A stretch of 64,000 bases of DNA, taken from the NCBI RefSeq assembly GCF_001005295.1, contig NZ_LBMK01000002.1, positions 518,096 to 582,095 on the forward strand, read 5' to 3'. The notes below the pieces were generated by a model. It made no database searches, was not told where the DNA came from, and saw only the letters and a program-made list of their open reading frames with translations. Positions 43,750-52,005 of the stretch are shown piece after piece. Positions within the stretch are counted from its first letter, which is position 1. Each line of letters starts with the position of its first letter. Position numbers and translations under genes: made by a program. Origin of the DNA: Streptomyces yangpuensis (GTDB taxonomy: Bacteria > Actinomycetota > Actinomycetes > Streptomycetales > Streptomycetaceae).

Positions 43750-44184
43750 GTGTTCAACGACATAGGCGCACTCGAACTCGTCACGATCGTGGTGCTGGCC
43801 ATTCTCGTTTTCGGTCCGGACAAGCTGCCCAAGGTCATCCAGGACGTCACGGGCTTCGTCCGCAAGGTCCGCGCGTTCTCCGACAGCGCCAAGCAGGACA
43901 TCCGCTCCGAACTCGGTCCAGACTTCAAGGACTTCGAATTCGAGGACCTGAACCCGAAGACCTTCATCCGCAAGCAGCTCTCGGAGAACGAGGACCTCAA
44001 GGAGATCCGCAGCAGCTTCGACCTCCGCAAGGAGATGAACGAGGTCTCGGACGCCGTCAACCGTCCGGAGCACGACCCGGCACCGGCCGCCGCCCCGTCC
44101 GGCACCGCCGGTCCTGACCTGCTGAAGAAGCCCGAGGCCCCGGCCGCCGAACAGCGCGTGCGCTTCGACGCCGACGCCACCTGA
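43750..44184 (+). CDS. tatB: Sec-independent protein translocase subunit TatB
   Basis: This 144-residue protein has a short N-terminal helix (residues 5-20) ending in the FGPDKLPK hinge, an amphipathic helix and an acidic, disordered C-terminus. TatB binds twin-arginine precursors with TatC. The GTG at 43750 has GAGGAG 6 bases upstream. Placement next to htrA is conserved with mycobacteria (Rv1223-Rv1224, recalled) and ties Tat export to the envelope-stress cluster. Confidence 0.93.
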   Translation: MFNDIGALELVTIVVLAILVFGPDKLPKVIQDVTGFVRKVRAFSDSAKQDIRSELGPDFKDFEFEDLNPKTFIRKQLSENEDLKEIRSSFDLRKEMNEVSDAVNRPEHDPAPAAAPSGTAGPDLLKKPEAPAAEQRVRFDADAT

Positions 44185-44321
44185 CCCAGCCTGCCCGGGG
44201 ATCCGCGGTCGGATGGCTATCCTCCATCTGTCCGGATCGCGGGACGCCCGAGGGAGGGGGTCCCCCCAGCGCAGCGAGGGGGAGGGCCGTTCCGGACCCC
44301 ACGGAACGAGAGGCCGCCCAG

Positions 44322-45074
44322 ATGGAGACGACGAGCAGCAGCCTGGTAGGGGCGCAGACCGCCGAGGCACCCGCCGCCGCGGACGCCGCGCAGGAACCGC
44401 ATACGAGCCCGCACACGGGGTCGCATACCGGCGACCCGGCCGGGTCGCAGCAGCCGGAGGCCGGCGCACCCGTGCCGGCGGCCCGCCGGACGGCCGAGGG
44501 CTTCCTGGCCGCAGATTTCCCCTGGTACGGGCTGGACGAAGCCTTCACCGGGCCCCGCTGGCTCATGCAGGTGGGCACCGCCGCCGACGGCACGGTGGAG
44601 CACGGCTCCACCGGCCACGGCGACGAGCCCTCCGCCCGGGGCGAGATCGCCACCGGCGAGAAGGAGCGCTTCGCGGTGGTCATCACCGTGGCGAGCAACC
44701 CGCTGCGCCGCAGCGGCGACGGTACGGGCGTCCTGGAGGCCACCTCGGTCTCCTCGGCGGCCTGGCTGGCCGGCTCGGGGCTGCTGGCGTACAGCTGGCC
44801 CGGACAGATGGACCACGCCCTGCGCAACGACTGGCTCGACCAGCAGACCGAGGCCGCGTGGGAGCTTGCCGACGACCTCGACGGCGAGGACTGGTCCACG
44901 CTGTCGCTGCCGGTGGACGGCGAGCCGACGACCTTCCACTACCGCGAGTCCGAGTTCGGCTGGGTGCTCGCGGGCTCCACCGGCAGCGGGGTCCACCTGG
45001 GCGCCTACGGCCGCGGCATGAGCGCCTACGGCCTCGGCTTCTCGGCCATCTCGGACCTCGGCACGTACGAGTAG
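44322..45074 (+). CDS. Conserved hypothetical protein
   Basis: This 250-residue soluble protein has residues 1-60 that are Ala/His/Pro-rich and look disordered, and residues 60-250 that form a mixed acidic domain with many Trp and Tyr (ADFPWYGLDEAF, SWPGQMDHALRNDW, EFGWVLAGSTG). I do not recognise the family. It has no signal peptide or transmembrane helix. A TATCCT at 44217-44222 may be its -10 box. The coding frame is supported by third-position GC bias and by the terminator at its end. Confidence 0.72.
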   Translation: METTSSSLVGAQTAEAPAAADAAQEPHTSPHTGSHTGDPAGSQQPEAGAPVPAARRTAEGFLAADFPWYGLDEAFTGPRWLMQVGTAADGTVEHGSTGHGDEPSARGEIATGEKERFAVVITVASNPLRRSGDGTGVLEATSVSSAAWLAGSGLLAYSWPGQMDHALRNDWLDQQTEAAWELADDLDGEDWSTLSLPVDGEPTTFHYRESEFGWVLAGSTGSGVHLGAYGRGMSAYGLGFSAISDLGTYE

Positions 45075-45116
45075 CCGGACGCCCCGGGCGCGGGCACGGG
45101 CACGGGCACGGTACGC

Positions 45117-45148
45117 AGAAGGGCACCGCCGGCCGGCGGTGCCCTTCT
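45117..45148. terminator. Convergent terminator between the hypothetical gene and mrp
   Basis: Perfect 16-bp complementary arms meet at 45132/45133 (a loop of GGCC in practice) between the two stops. Just before it, GGGCAC is repeated three times (about 45093-45110). Confidence 0.88.
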
Positions 45149-45175
45149 CGCGTGTGCCCCTCAGGGGCGGGAGAC

Positions 45176-46336
45176 CTAGAACTTGTTGCGCGGGGTGATG
45201 CCCAGGGACATGCCCGACAGGCCGCGTGCGCGGCCGCCCAGCTTGCCCGCGATCGTGCGCAGGGCCGCACCGGCCGGCGAGTCCGGGTCGGACAGGACGA
45301 CGGGCTTGCCCTCGTCGCCGCCCTCGCGCAGCCGGACGTCGATCGGGATCGAGCCGAGCACCGGCACCGTCGCGCCGACCGTCTTGGTCAGCCCGTCGGC
45401 GACCTTCTGGCCGCCGCCCGAGCCGAAGACGTCCACCATCTCGTCGCAGTGCGGGCACGGCAGGCCCGACATGTTCTCGACGACGCCGACGATCTTCTGG
45501 TGGGTCTGCACGGCGATCGAGCCGGCCCGCTCGGCCACCTCGGCCGCGGCCTGCTGCGGGGTGGTGACGACAAGGATCTCGGCGTTCGGCACGAGCTGGG
45601 CCACGGAGATCGCGATGTCACCCGTGCCCGGCGGCAGGTCCAGCAGGAGCACGTCCAGGTCGCCCCAGAAGACATCGGCGAGGAACTGCTGCAGGGCGCG
45701 GTGCAGCATCGGTCCGCGCCACACGACGGGCGCGTTGCCCGGGGTGAACATGCCGATGGAGATGACCTTCACGCCGTTCGCGGACGGCGGCATGATCATG
45801 TTCTCGACCTGGGTGGGACGGCCGTCCACGCCCAGCATGCGCGGCACGCTGTGGCCGTAGATGTCCGCGTCGACCACGCCGACCTTCAGGCCGTCCGCCG
45901 CCATCGCCGCGGCCAGGTTGACCGTGACCGAGGACTTGCCTACGCCGCCCTTGCCGGAGGCGACCGCGTACACGCGGGTCAGCGAGCCCGGCTTGGCGAA
46001 GGGCACCTCGCGCTCGGCGGTGCCGCCGCGGAGCGTGGCCGCCAGGTCCTTGCGCTGCTCGTCGCTCATCACGTCGAGCGACACGCTGACCGAGGTGACC
46101 CCGGCGACCTTCTCGACGGCCTCGGTGACGTTCTTGGTGATGGTCTCGCGCATGGGGCAGCCCGACACGGTCAGGTAGACCGTGACCGCGACCTCGCCGC
46201 CGTCGCCGATCTCCACCGATTTGACCATGCCGAGCTCGGTGATCGGCCGGTGGATCTCGGGGTCGTTCACCGTCGCCAGAGCGTCCAGGATCGCGTCCTG
46301 CTCAGGCACGGCGGCGGAGCTTGTGTCGGTAGCCAT
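45176..46336 (-). CDS. mrp: Mrp/NBP35-family iron-sulfur carrier ATPase
   Basis: This 386-residue protein has an N-terminal DUF59/MIP18 domain (residues 1-95, with a conserved Cys in VSGCPMRETI) and a P-loop domain with deviant Walker A GKGGVGKSS. The later CPHCDEM motif gives the CxxC that binds an iron-sulfur cluster between subunits. ApbC/Mrp proteins load Fe-S clusters. A TACCAT lies 6 bases upstream of the ATG with no ribosome site, so the mRNA is probably leaderless. It is syntenic with Rv1229c (recalled). Confidence 0.95.
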   Translation of the reverse strand: MATDTSSAAVPEQDAILDALATVNDPEIHRPITELGMVKSVEIGDGGEVAVTVYLTVSGCPMRETITKNVTEAVEKVAGVTSVSVSLDVMSDEQRKDLAATLRGGTAEREVPFAKPGSLTRVYAVASGKGGVGKSSVTVNLAAAMAADGLKVGVVDADIYGHSVPRMLGVDGRPTQVENMIMPPSANGVKVISIGMFTPGNAPVVWRGPMLHRALQQFLADVFWGDLDVLLLDLPPGTGDIAISVAQLVPNAEILVVTTPQQAAAEVAERAGSIAVQTHQKIVGVVENMSGLPCPHCDEMVDVFGSGGGQKVADGLTKTVGATVPVLGSIPIDVRLREGGDEGKPVVLSDPDSPAGAALRTIAGKLGGRARGLSGMSLGITPRNKF

Positions 46337-46342
46337 GCCCCG

Positions 46343-46348
46343 ATGGTA
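46343..46348 (-). promoter_or_regulatory. -10 box for leaderless mrp mRNA
   Basis: TACCAT on the minus strand, then six bases (CGGGGC) before the ATG at 46336. The same six-base spacer precedes the hydrolase gene starting at 55479. Confidence 0.55.
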
Positions 46349-46378
46349 CGGCTCGGTAGCACGGCTCAGGAAAGCCCG

Positions 46379-47059
46379 TCAGCGGTCGCCTTCATCACGT
46401 TCCGCCGGGAATAGACGCCGCTCGTCCATCTCCTTGATCAGGTCCTGGAACTCCGACCTGATCCAGTCACGCGTGGCGACCTCGCCCAGGCCCATGCGCA
46501 GGGCCGCGATCTCCCTCGTCAGGTACTCGGTGTCGGCGATGGAGCGCTCGTTCTGCTTGCGGTCCTGCTCGTGCGTGACGCGGTCCCGGTCGTCCTGCCG
46601 GTTCTGCGCCAGCAGGATCAGCGGAGCGGCGTAGGAGGCCTGGAGCGACAGCATCAGCGTCAGGAAGATGAACGGGTACTTGTCGAACCGCAGGTTGTCC
46701 GGCGCGAAGACGTTCCACAGCACCCAGAGGATGATGACCAGCGTCATCCAGACGATGAACCGGCCCGTGCCCAGGAACCGCGCCACCCGCTCGGAGAGCC
46801 GTCCGAAGGCCTCCGGGTCGTATTCGGGCAGCAGGGACCGCCGCGGCGCCCGCGGCAGGTCCAGCCGGACCCGCGGGCGCGTCAGCGCGCTCGCCCCGGT
46901 CGGCGCGGACTTCCCCGCCCGCTCGCCGGAACGTTCCGCCGCCTCCGCCGCCTGCCCGTGCTCGCGCGCCGAGTGCAGCCGCGCCTGTTCGCGCCGCTCC
47001 CGGATCTGCTCACGGCGCCGCTCGCGCGACTGCTCGCCGCGCCCGCGCTCAGTGCCCAC
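46379..47059 (-). CDS. DUF1003 two-helix membrane protein
   Basis: This 226-residue protein has residues 1-70 that are highly charged and helical, then two transmembrane helices (about 100-120 and 130-150, VIILWVLWNVFAPD and FIFLTLMLSLQASYAAP) and a charged coiled-coil C-terminus with DRDRVTHEQDRKQNE. The pattern is diagnostic for DUF1003, a family of unknown function sometimes called cyclic-nucleotide-binding-like. The GTG start overlaps the MgtE-N gene by 11 bases, so the two are translated together. Confidence 0.9.
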   Translation of the reverse strand: MGTERGRGEQSRERRREQIRERREQARLHSAREHGQAAEAAERSGERAGKSAPTGASALTRPRVRLDLPRAPRRSLLPEYDPEAFGRLSERVARFLGTGRFIVWMTLVIILWVLWNVFAPDNLRFDKYPFIFLTLMLSLQASYAAPLILLAQNRQDDRDRVTHEQDRKQNERSIADTEYLTREIAALRMGLGEVATRDWIRSEFQDLIKEMDERRLFPAERDEGDR

Positions 47060-48320
47060 GCAGAGCCTCCTGCGAGTGGAAGTCCGTCTCGCGCCAGTCG
47101 TCCGGCAGCAGGTGGTCCAGTACGTCGTCGACCGTCACCGCGCCCAGCAGCGACCCGCTCTCGTCGACCACCGGCACCGCCACCATGTTGTAGGCCGCCA
47201 GGTGCGTGGTGACCGCGGGCAGCGAGGCGTCGGGCCGCAGCGGCGGCAGGTCGGTGTCCACGATCGAGCTGACCAGGGTGAACGGGGGGTCCCGCAGCAG
47301 CCGCTGGAAATGCACCATGCCCAGGTACTTGCCCGTCGGCGTCTCGTCCGGCGGCCGGCACACGTACACCTGCGCCGCCAGCGCCGGCGACAGGTCCGCC
47401 TGCCGCACGCGGGCCAGCGCGTCCGCGACCGTCGCGTCCGGGCGCAGCACGATCGGCTCGGTGGTCATCAGACCGCCGGCGGTGTTCTCCTCGTAGGACA
47501 GCAGGCGGCGCACATCGGCCGCGTCGTCGGGCTGCATCAGCGTCAGCAGCCGCTCCTTGTCGTCCTCCGGCAGTTCCGAGAGCAGGTCGGCTGCGTCGTC
47601 GGGGTCCATGGCCTCCAGGACGTCCGCGGCGCGTTCCTCCTTCAGCTTGCCGAGGATCTCCACCTGCTCGTCCTCGGGCAGCTCCTCCAGCACGTCCGCG
47701 AGCCGGTCGTCGTCGAGGGCGTTGGCCACCTCGGCGCGCCGCTTCGGCGTCAGGTGGTGCAGGACGTTCGCCACGTCCGCCGGGCGCATCTGCTCGAAGG
47801 TGGCGACCAGGCTCTCGGCGCCCTGCCCGTCCTCCTCCAGCGAGAAGCCCGTCACCGCCGACCACTCCACCGTCAGGGCCTCGCCGCGCCGGCGCAGCGC
47901 ACCCGACTTGCCCTTGCGTACGAAGATCCGGTCGATCTCCCAGTCGCGGCGGGCCGGAAGCTGCTGGATGGCCACGTCCAGGACGGTGACCTCCTCGCCG
48001 CTGGAGACCAGCGTCACCCGCCGGTCCAGCAGCTCGCCCAGGACCAGCCGCTCGGTGGGGCGCTGCTCGAAGCGCCGCATGTTGATGACGCCGGTGGTGA
48101 TGACCTGGCCGGACTCGACTCCGGTGACGCGGGTCATCGGCAGGAAGATCCGGCGCCGGCTGACCACCTCGACCACCAGGCCCAGCAGCCGCGGCGGGCG
48201 GCCGCCGACCCGGAGCATCGCGACGAGGTCGCGGACCCGGCCGACCTGGTCGCCGTTGGGATCGAAGACGGGCACACCCGACAGATGCGAGACGAAGATC
48301 CGCGGGGCGCCTGCAACCAT
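47049..48320 (-). CDS. MgtE N-domain plus CBS-pair protein without a channel domain
   Basis: This 423-residue soluble protein has an N-terminal PRC-barrel-like region (VPVFDPNGDQVGRVRDLV), a second beta-rich segment, a superhelical MgtE N domain (about 215-300, with repeated LPEDEQ/MDPDDAADLL motifs) and two CBS domains. The five-helix MgtE channel domain is absent and the protein ends after the CBS pair. The ATG at 48320 is chosen because AGGAGG lies 7 bases upstream; an ATG 24 bases earlier precedes that site. It resembles Rv1232c (recalled). It may be a magnesium sensor acting on another membrane protein, perhaps the coupled DUF1003 protein. Confidence 0.9.
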   Translation of the reverse strand: MVAGAPRIFVSHLSGVPVFDPNGDQVGRVRDLVAMLRVGGRPPRLLGLVVEVVSRRRIFLPMTRVTGVESGQVITTGVINMRRFEQRPTERLVLGELLDRRVTLVSSGEEVTVLDVAIQQLPARRDWEIDRIFVRKGKSGALRRRGEALTVEWSAVTGFSLEEDGQGAESLVATFEQMRPADVANVLHHLTPKRRAEVANALDDDRLADVLEELPEDEQVEILGKLKEERAADVLEAMDPDDAADLLSELPEDDKERLLTLMQPDDAADVRRLLSYEENTAGGLMTTEPIVLRPDATVADALARVRQADLSPALAAQVYVCRPPDETPTGKYLGMVHFQRLLRDPPFTLVSSIVDTDLPPLRPDASLPAVTTHLAAYNMVAVPVVDESGSLLGAVTVDDVLDHLLPDDWRETDFHSQEALRGH

Positions 48321-48507
48321 CCGAGCGCCTCCTAGAGCGTTCATCGTGAGTCGTGCCGCCCCTCAGGCTAGCCCGTGCCCCGCGAAAGCGTCCTGGTGGG
48401 GAGGTCCGGCCGGGGCCCGGCGGAGCACGGGGAGCGGTCGCGGGCCGCGACACACGGGCGGGTACGCTGCCTGCTGCCCGCAGACGAACGACGAGAGGCA
48501 CCTGCCC

Positions 48508-49299
48508 GTGACCGCCTACTTCCCCGCCGCGCGGCTGCGCCGGGCCGCCTTCATCGGTGTGCTGTGCGCGGGTCTCGCCGTGACCGGTACGGGTTGCGGG
48601 GACGACCCGGACGAGGGCACGAACGGCGTCGGCAAGCTCTCCGCCGAAAAGATCGAGGCGAAGGCGAAGGCGGCCGCGACCGAGGCCGACTCGGTGCACC
48701 TGTCCGGCACGCTGGTGAGCGGCGGCAAGGCCTTCACCGTCGACATGCGGCTCAAGTCGGACGGCGGCTCCGGCGAGGTGAAGTCGAAGGAGGACACCTT
48801 CCAGCTGCTGCGCGTGGGCGAGCAGCTCTACCTGAAGGCCAGCGCGGCCTTCTGGGGCCAGACCGACTCGGCCGGCAAGCTCGGCGACAAGTACGTGAAG
48901 GTGCCCGAGGGCGACCCCTCCTACAAGCAGTTCCGCGGCTTCACCGACATGGACGTCCTGCTGGACGGGCTGCTCGGTCTGGAGGGCAAGCTCGCCAAGG
49001 GCTCCTACACCAAGGTCGGGCACACCCGCGCCGTCCAGGTCACGGCCGACGAGGGCAAGGGCGGCAAGCTCTCGGTGTCCCTGGAGGGGACCCCGTACCC
49101 GCTGCTCATGGAGCGCGCCGGCGGGGCGGGCCGGGTGGAACTCGCCGAGTGGGGCAAACCGTTCCAGCTCGATCCGCCCGCGCAGGACCAGACGGTCGAC
49201 TACGGCAGCCAGCTGCCGACGACCAAGGGGGAGGGTGGCGAGCCCGCCCCGGCCCCCTCGAAGGGCTCGGGCCAGGGCGCGAACCCCACCAAGCCGTAG
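48508..49299 (+). CDS. LppX/LprG-like lipoprotein
   Basis: This 263-residue exported protein has a basic N-terminus, a hydrophobic core and a probable lipid-attachment Cys in VTGTGC, with an unusual residue at -3. The mature domain (SVHLSGTL...LYLKASAAFWGQ...YVKVPEGDP) resembles the lipid-carrying LppX/LprAFG fold of actinobacteria. A Pro/Gly-rich tail follows. The GTG at 48508 has GAGAGG 9 bases upstream, and TACGCT near 48467 may be the -10 box. The ligand is unknown. Confidence 0.83.
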   Translation: MTAYFPAARLRRAAFIGVLCAGLAVTGTGCGDDPDEGTNGVGKLSAEKIEAKAKAAATEADSVHLSGTLVSGGKAFTVDMRLKSDGGSGEVKSKEDTFQLLRVGEQLYLKASAAFWGQTDSAGKLGDKYVKVPEGDPSYKQFRGFTDMDVLLDGLLGLEGKLAKGSYTKVGHTRAVQVTADEGKGGKLSVSLEGTPYPLLMERAGGAGRVELAEWGKPFQLDPPAQDQTVDYGSQLPTTKGEGGEPAPAPSKGSGQGANPTKP

Positions 49300-49321
49300 G
49301 CCCTGCCGGCCCGCGGGGGCG

Positions 49322-49837
49322 TCAGCCCCGGGCGGTCTTCTTCCGCTTCAGCAGGAGCTTCGGCAGGGCTGCCGGGACCGGGCGGCGGGTCGTCGCCGGG
49401 GAGCCCAGCGGGGCCGCGGCCAGCGAGCCGTCCGGCAGCTCGGCCCGTACCGACTCCGGCTCCAGCCGCAGCAGCCGGCACTCCCGCGCCCATCGCTCGG
49501 TCATCTCCTCGGAGTCCGGCGCGTTCAGCCGCTTGCCCTTGAGCTCGGCGACGGCCGCCTGCCACTCCTCGCCGCGGGGCGCCAGCTCGCGTACGGTCGC
49601 CGTCCAGGCCACCAGCCGGCCGCCCTTGTCCTTGCTCCGCACCGTCACCTCGGCGCCCGCGCCGTCCACCAGCCCCGGGAACGGCTGCTCGCCGGGCCCG
49701 TCGCCCAGTACGTGGGCCGCGCCGTCCACCCAGGCGTGCCACAGGGCGCGGTCGGCCCCGGCGCCGCGGACCCAGATCAGGCCGGACTTCTTGGTGGCCT
49801 CCTCGACGAGGGCCAGGTCGAGCGTGCTGAGAGTCAT
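49322..49837 (-). CDS. Conserved hypothetical protein (Rv1231c-like)
   Basis: This 171-residue protein has residues 1-125 forming a beta-rich domain (STLDLALVEEATKKSGLIWVR...ALWHAWVDGAAHVL) without known catalytic motifs, and a basic low-complexity tail. A TACCCT lies 6 bases upstream of the ATG at 49837 and no Shine-Dalgarno is visible, suggesting leaderless translation. It lies between the lipoprotein and corA. The resemblance to Rv1231c is from memory and by position. Confidence 0.8.
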   Translation of the reverse strand: MTLSTLDLALVEEATKKSGLIWVRGAGADRALWHAWVDGAAHVLGDGPGEQPFPGLVDGAGAEVTVRSKDKGGRLVAWTATVRELAPRGEEWQAAVAELKGKRLNAPDSEEMTERWARECRLLRLEPESVRAELPDGSLAAAPLGSPATTRRPVPAALPKLLLKRKKTARG

Positions 49838-49843
49838 GGGCAC

Positions 49844-49849
49844 AGGGTA
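49844..49849 (-). promoter_or_regulatory. -10 box for a leaderless mRNA (Rv1231c-like gene)
   Basis: TACCCT on the minus strand with a 6-base spacer (GTGCCC) before the ATG at 49837. Confidence 0.5.
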
Positions 49850-49868
49850 GGGGGTGCCCCCGCGCCCC

Positions 49869-50984
49869 CTACAGCCAGCCGTGGCGGCGCAGCGCCCGGT
49901 GGATGGTGAAGCACGCACCGAAGATCGTCCCCATCACCATCGGGTAGCCGTACTCCCACCGGAGCTCGGGCATGTGGTCGAAGTTCATCCCGTACACCCC
50001 GCAGATCATCGTCGGCACGGCGATGATGGCCGCCCAGGAGGTGATCTTGCGCATGTCCTCGTTCTGCGCGACCGTCGCCTGCGCGAGGTTGGCCTGCAGG
50101 ATGGAATTCAGGAGCTCGTCGAAGCCCACCACCTGCTCGTGCACCCGCGCGAGGTGGTCGGCGACGTCCCGGAAGTACTTCTGGATGTCCGGGTCCACCA
50201 GCCGCATCGGCCGCTCGCTCAGCAGCTCCATCGGCCGCAGCAGCGGCGACACCGCCCGCTTGAACTCCAGCACCTCGCGCTTGAGCTGGTAGATCCGGCC
50301 CGCGTCGCCGCCGCGCGCACGGCCCTTGGCGGGCGCTGCGAAGACATCGCTCTCCACCTCGTCGATGTCGTCCTGCATCGCCGCCGCGACCGCGATGTAG
50401 CCGTCGACGACGTGGTCGGCGATGGAGTGCAGAACGGCCGAGGGGCCCTTCGACAGCAGTTCGGGGTCGTCCTGGAGACGGTGGCGCAGGCCCTTGAGGG
50501 AGCCCTGCCCGCCGTGCCGGACGGTGATGACGAAGTCGGGGCCGGTGAAACACATCACCTCGCCCGTCTCCACCACCTCGCTGGTGGCGGTCAGTTCGGC
50601 GTGCTCCACGTAGTGGATCGTCTTGAAGACGGTGAAGAGGGTGTCGTCGTACCGCTCCAGCTTCGGCCGCTGGTGCGCGTGCACCGCGTCCTCCACGGCC
50701 AGCGGGTGCAGTCCGAAGGTCGCGGCGATCCCCGCGAACTCGGCCTCCGTCGGCTCGTGCAGGCCGATCCAGGCGAAGCCGCCGTCCTCGCGGACCCGGC
50801 GGATCGCCTCACGGGGCGTCAGGCACGCGGGCCCCAGCACCCGTCGGCCGTCGCGGTACACGGCGCAGTCGACCACCGCGCTGCTCGCCGACGGGTCGCG
50901 GGTCGCGTCGTAGCCGGGCTGTACGGGAGTGGACTTGCGCAGGGACGGGCGGACGGCCGCACGCAGGTAGGGCAGCATCGACAT
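49869..50984 (-). CDS. corA: CorA-family magnesium/cobalt channel
   Basis: This 371-residue protein has an N-terminal alpha/beta cytoplasmic funnel domain, a long helical stalk (residues about 210-310) and two C-terminal transmembrane helices with the selectivity motif YGMNF between them. A basic cytoplasmic end (HRALRRHGWL) follows. The ATG at 50984 has AAGGAG 8 bases upstream. The leader upstream is long (see 50985-51360). Rv1239c occupies the equivalent place in mycobacteria (recalled). Confidence 0.96.
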   Translation of the reverse strand: MSMLPYLRAAVRPSLRKSTPVQPGYDATRDPSASSAVVDCAVYRDGRRVLGPACLTPREAIRRVREDGGFAWIGLHEPTEAEFAGIAATFGLHPLAVEDAVHAHQRPKLERYDDTLFTVFKTIHYVEHAELTATSEVVETGEVMCFTGPDFVITVRHGGQGSLKGLRHRLQDDPELLSKGPSAVLHSIADHVVDGYIAVAAAMQDDIDEVESDVFAAPAKGRARGGDAGRIYQLKREVLEFKRAVSPLLRPMELLSERPMRLVDPDIQKYFRDVADHLARVHEQVVGFDELLNSILQANLAQATVAQNEDMRKITSWAAIIAVPTMICGVYGMNFDHMPELRWEYGYPMVMGTIFGACFTIHRALRRHGWL

Positions 50985-51360
50985 GGCAGGCTCCTTCGCA
51001 CGCACGGCTGCGGACCGCACGGGTGGGAGACCCTCCGGCACCGCAGGCGGGCAGGCCCGGGCAGGCGGGAGGGAACAGGACGGGAGGACAACGTTCTGCC
51101 GTCGCTCTTCTACTGATCAGAAGATCACAGGGGGCGGGAAACGCCCGCCGGAGAAGCGGAAGAGCGATTGGTACTGCACGATCGACTTCGGTCCACCGCA
51201 GCCCCACCTCCTCCGGCCGGTCCCCCGTAGGGGACGTCCTGTCTCCGGGGCCTTGAAACAACGCTTCTGCGTGCGGCCCCGAACAGCTGTCAACACTATC
51301 AGCCGACGGATGGTCAAGACCCGCCCTTTACCCGGCTGATACGAGTTCTATGCTCGTTTC
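50985..51360. promoter_or_regulatory. Long corA leader and divergent promoter for the SUFU-domain gene
   Basis: No gene is visible. On the minus strand a TTGACA (51287-51292) could be a -35 box, leaving up to about 270 bases of corA leader. The leader can fold into several hairpins, for example GGCGGGCGTTTCCCGCC near 51132-51148 and CCCCTACGGGG near 51224-51234. On the plus strand TATGCT (51349-51354) lies 6 bases before the ATG at 51361, consistent with a leaderless mRNA. Confidence 0.45.
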
Positions 51361-51945
51361 ATGGCAGAAATTCTGGCCCTCGTCGAGGCCCGGCTGCGCA
51401 CCGCGTTCGGTGAACCCGACGCCCGCGCCGCCGTCACCTTCCTGGGCACCGACCGCATCGAGGTACTCCGTTTCGCCGAGGGCGACCTCGTGCGGTACGC
51501 GACCCTCGGCATGTCCGCGAACCCGATGACCGATCCGACCGCCGTGCTCGCCGACCCCGTACGGGGCCCGCGCGCCGAACTGCTGCTGACCGTACGGGCA
51601 GGGCTGGCGGACACCGACAAACTGCTCAGGCCGCTCGCGGTGCTGGCAGCCTCCCCGCAGGTGGAGGGGCTGGTCGTGGCCCCCGGGGCCTCGCTCGACG
51701 TGGGCGAGCCGCTGTGGGAGGGGGCGCCGTTCAGCTCCGTCCTCGTGGCGGAACCGGGCGGCCTGGTCGAGGACCTGGAGCTCGACGAGCCCATGGAGGC
51801 GGTGCGGTTCCTGCCGCTGCTGCCGATGACGGCGAACGAAGCGGCCTGGAAGCGGGTCCACGGCGCGGCCGCCCTCCAGGAGCGCTGGCTCGCGCGCGGA
51901 ACGGACCTGCGGGACCCTCTGCGCAGCGCCGTCGCACTGGACTGA
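51361..51945 (+). CDS. Suppressor-of-fused (SUFU) domain protein
   Basis: This 194-residue single-domain protein has a pattern (TLGMSANPMTDP, RAELLLTVR, PFSSVLVAEP, FLPLLPMTANEAAWKR) that fits the bacterial SUFU/SUKH-related superfamily. Such proteins serve as immunity proteins for toxins in some bacteria, but no toxin gene is adjacent. TATGCT ends 6 bases before the ATG and there is no ribosome site. Function here is unknown. Confidence 0.85.
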   Translation: MAEILALVEARLRTAFGEPDARAAVTFLGTDRIEVLRFAEGDLVRYATLGMSANPMTDPTAVLADPVRGPRAELLLTVRAGLADTDKLLRPLAVLAASPQVEGLVVAPGASLDVGEPLWEGAPFSSVLVAEPGGLVEDLELDEPMEAVRFLPLLPMTANEAAWKRVHGAAALQERWLARGTDLRDPLRSAVALD

Positions 51946-52005
51946 CAGCCCGGACGGGTGACCATGCCTTGACGGGCGGCCGGGCGGGGAGGAGCGTGGC
52001 TACCT

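Noticed and set aside
44213..46414. Open frame of more than 700 codons on the plus strand spanning the hypothetical gene and mrp
   Set aside because: It crosses a strong terminator, lies antisense to Mrp motifs and has a composition typical of shadow frames.
50985..51292. Known M-box magnesium riboswitch upstream of corA
   Set aside because: I could not find the conserved M-box core by eye. Only a long, foldable leader is reported.
51361..51945. Toxin-immunity locus around the SUFU-domain gene
   Set aside because: No toxin-like gene, secretion marker or repeat cassette is adjacent; neighbours are corA and house-keeping genes.
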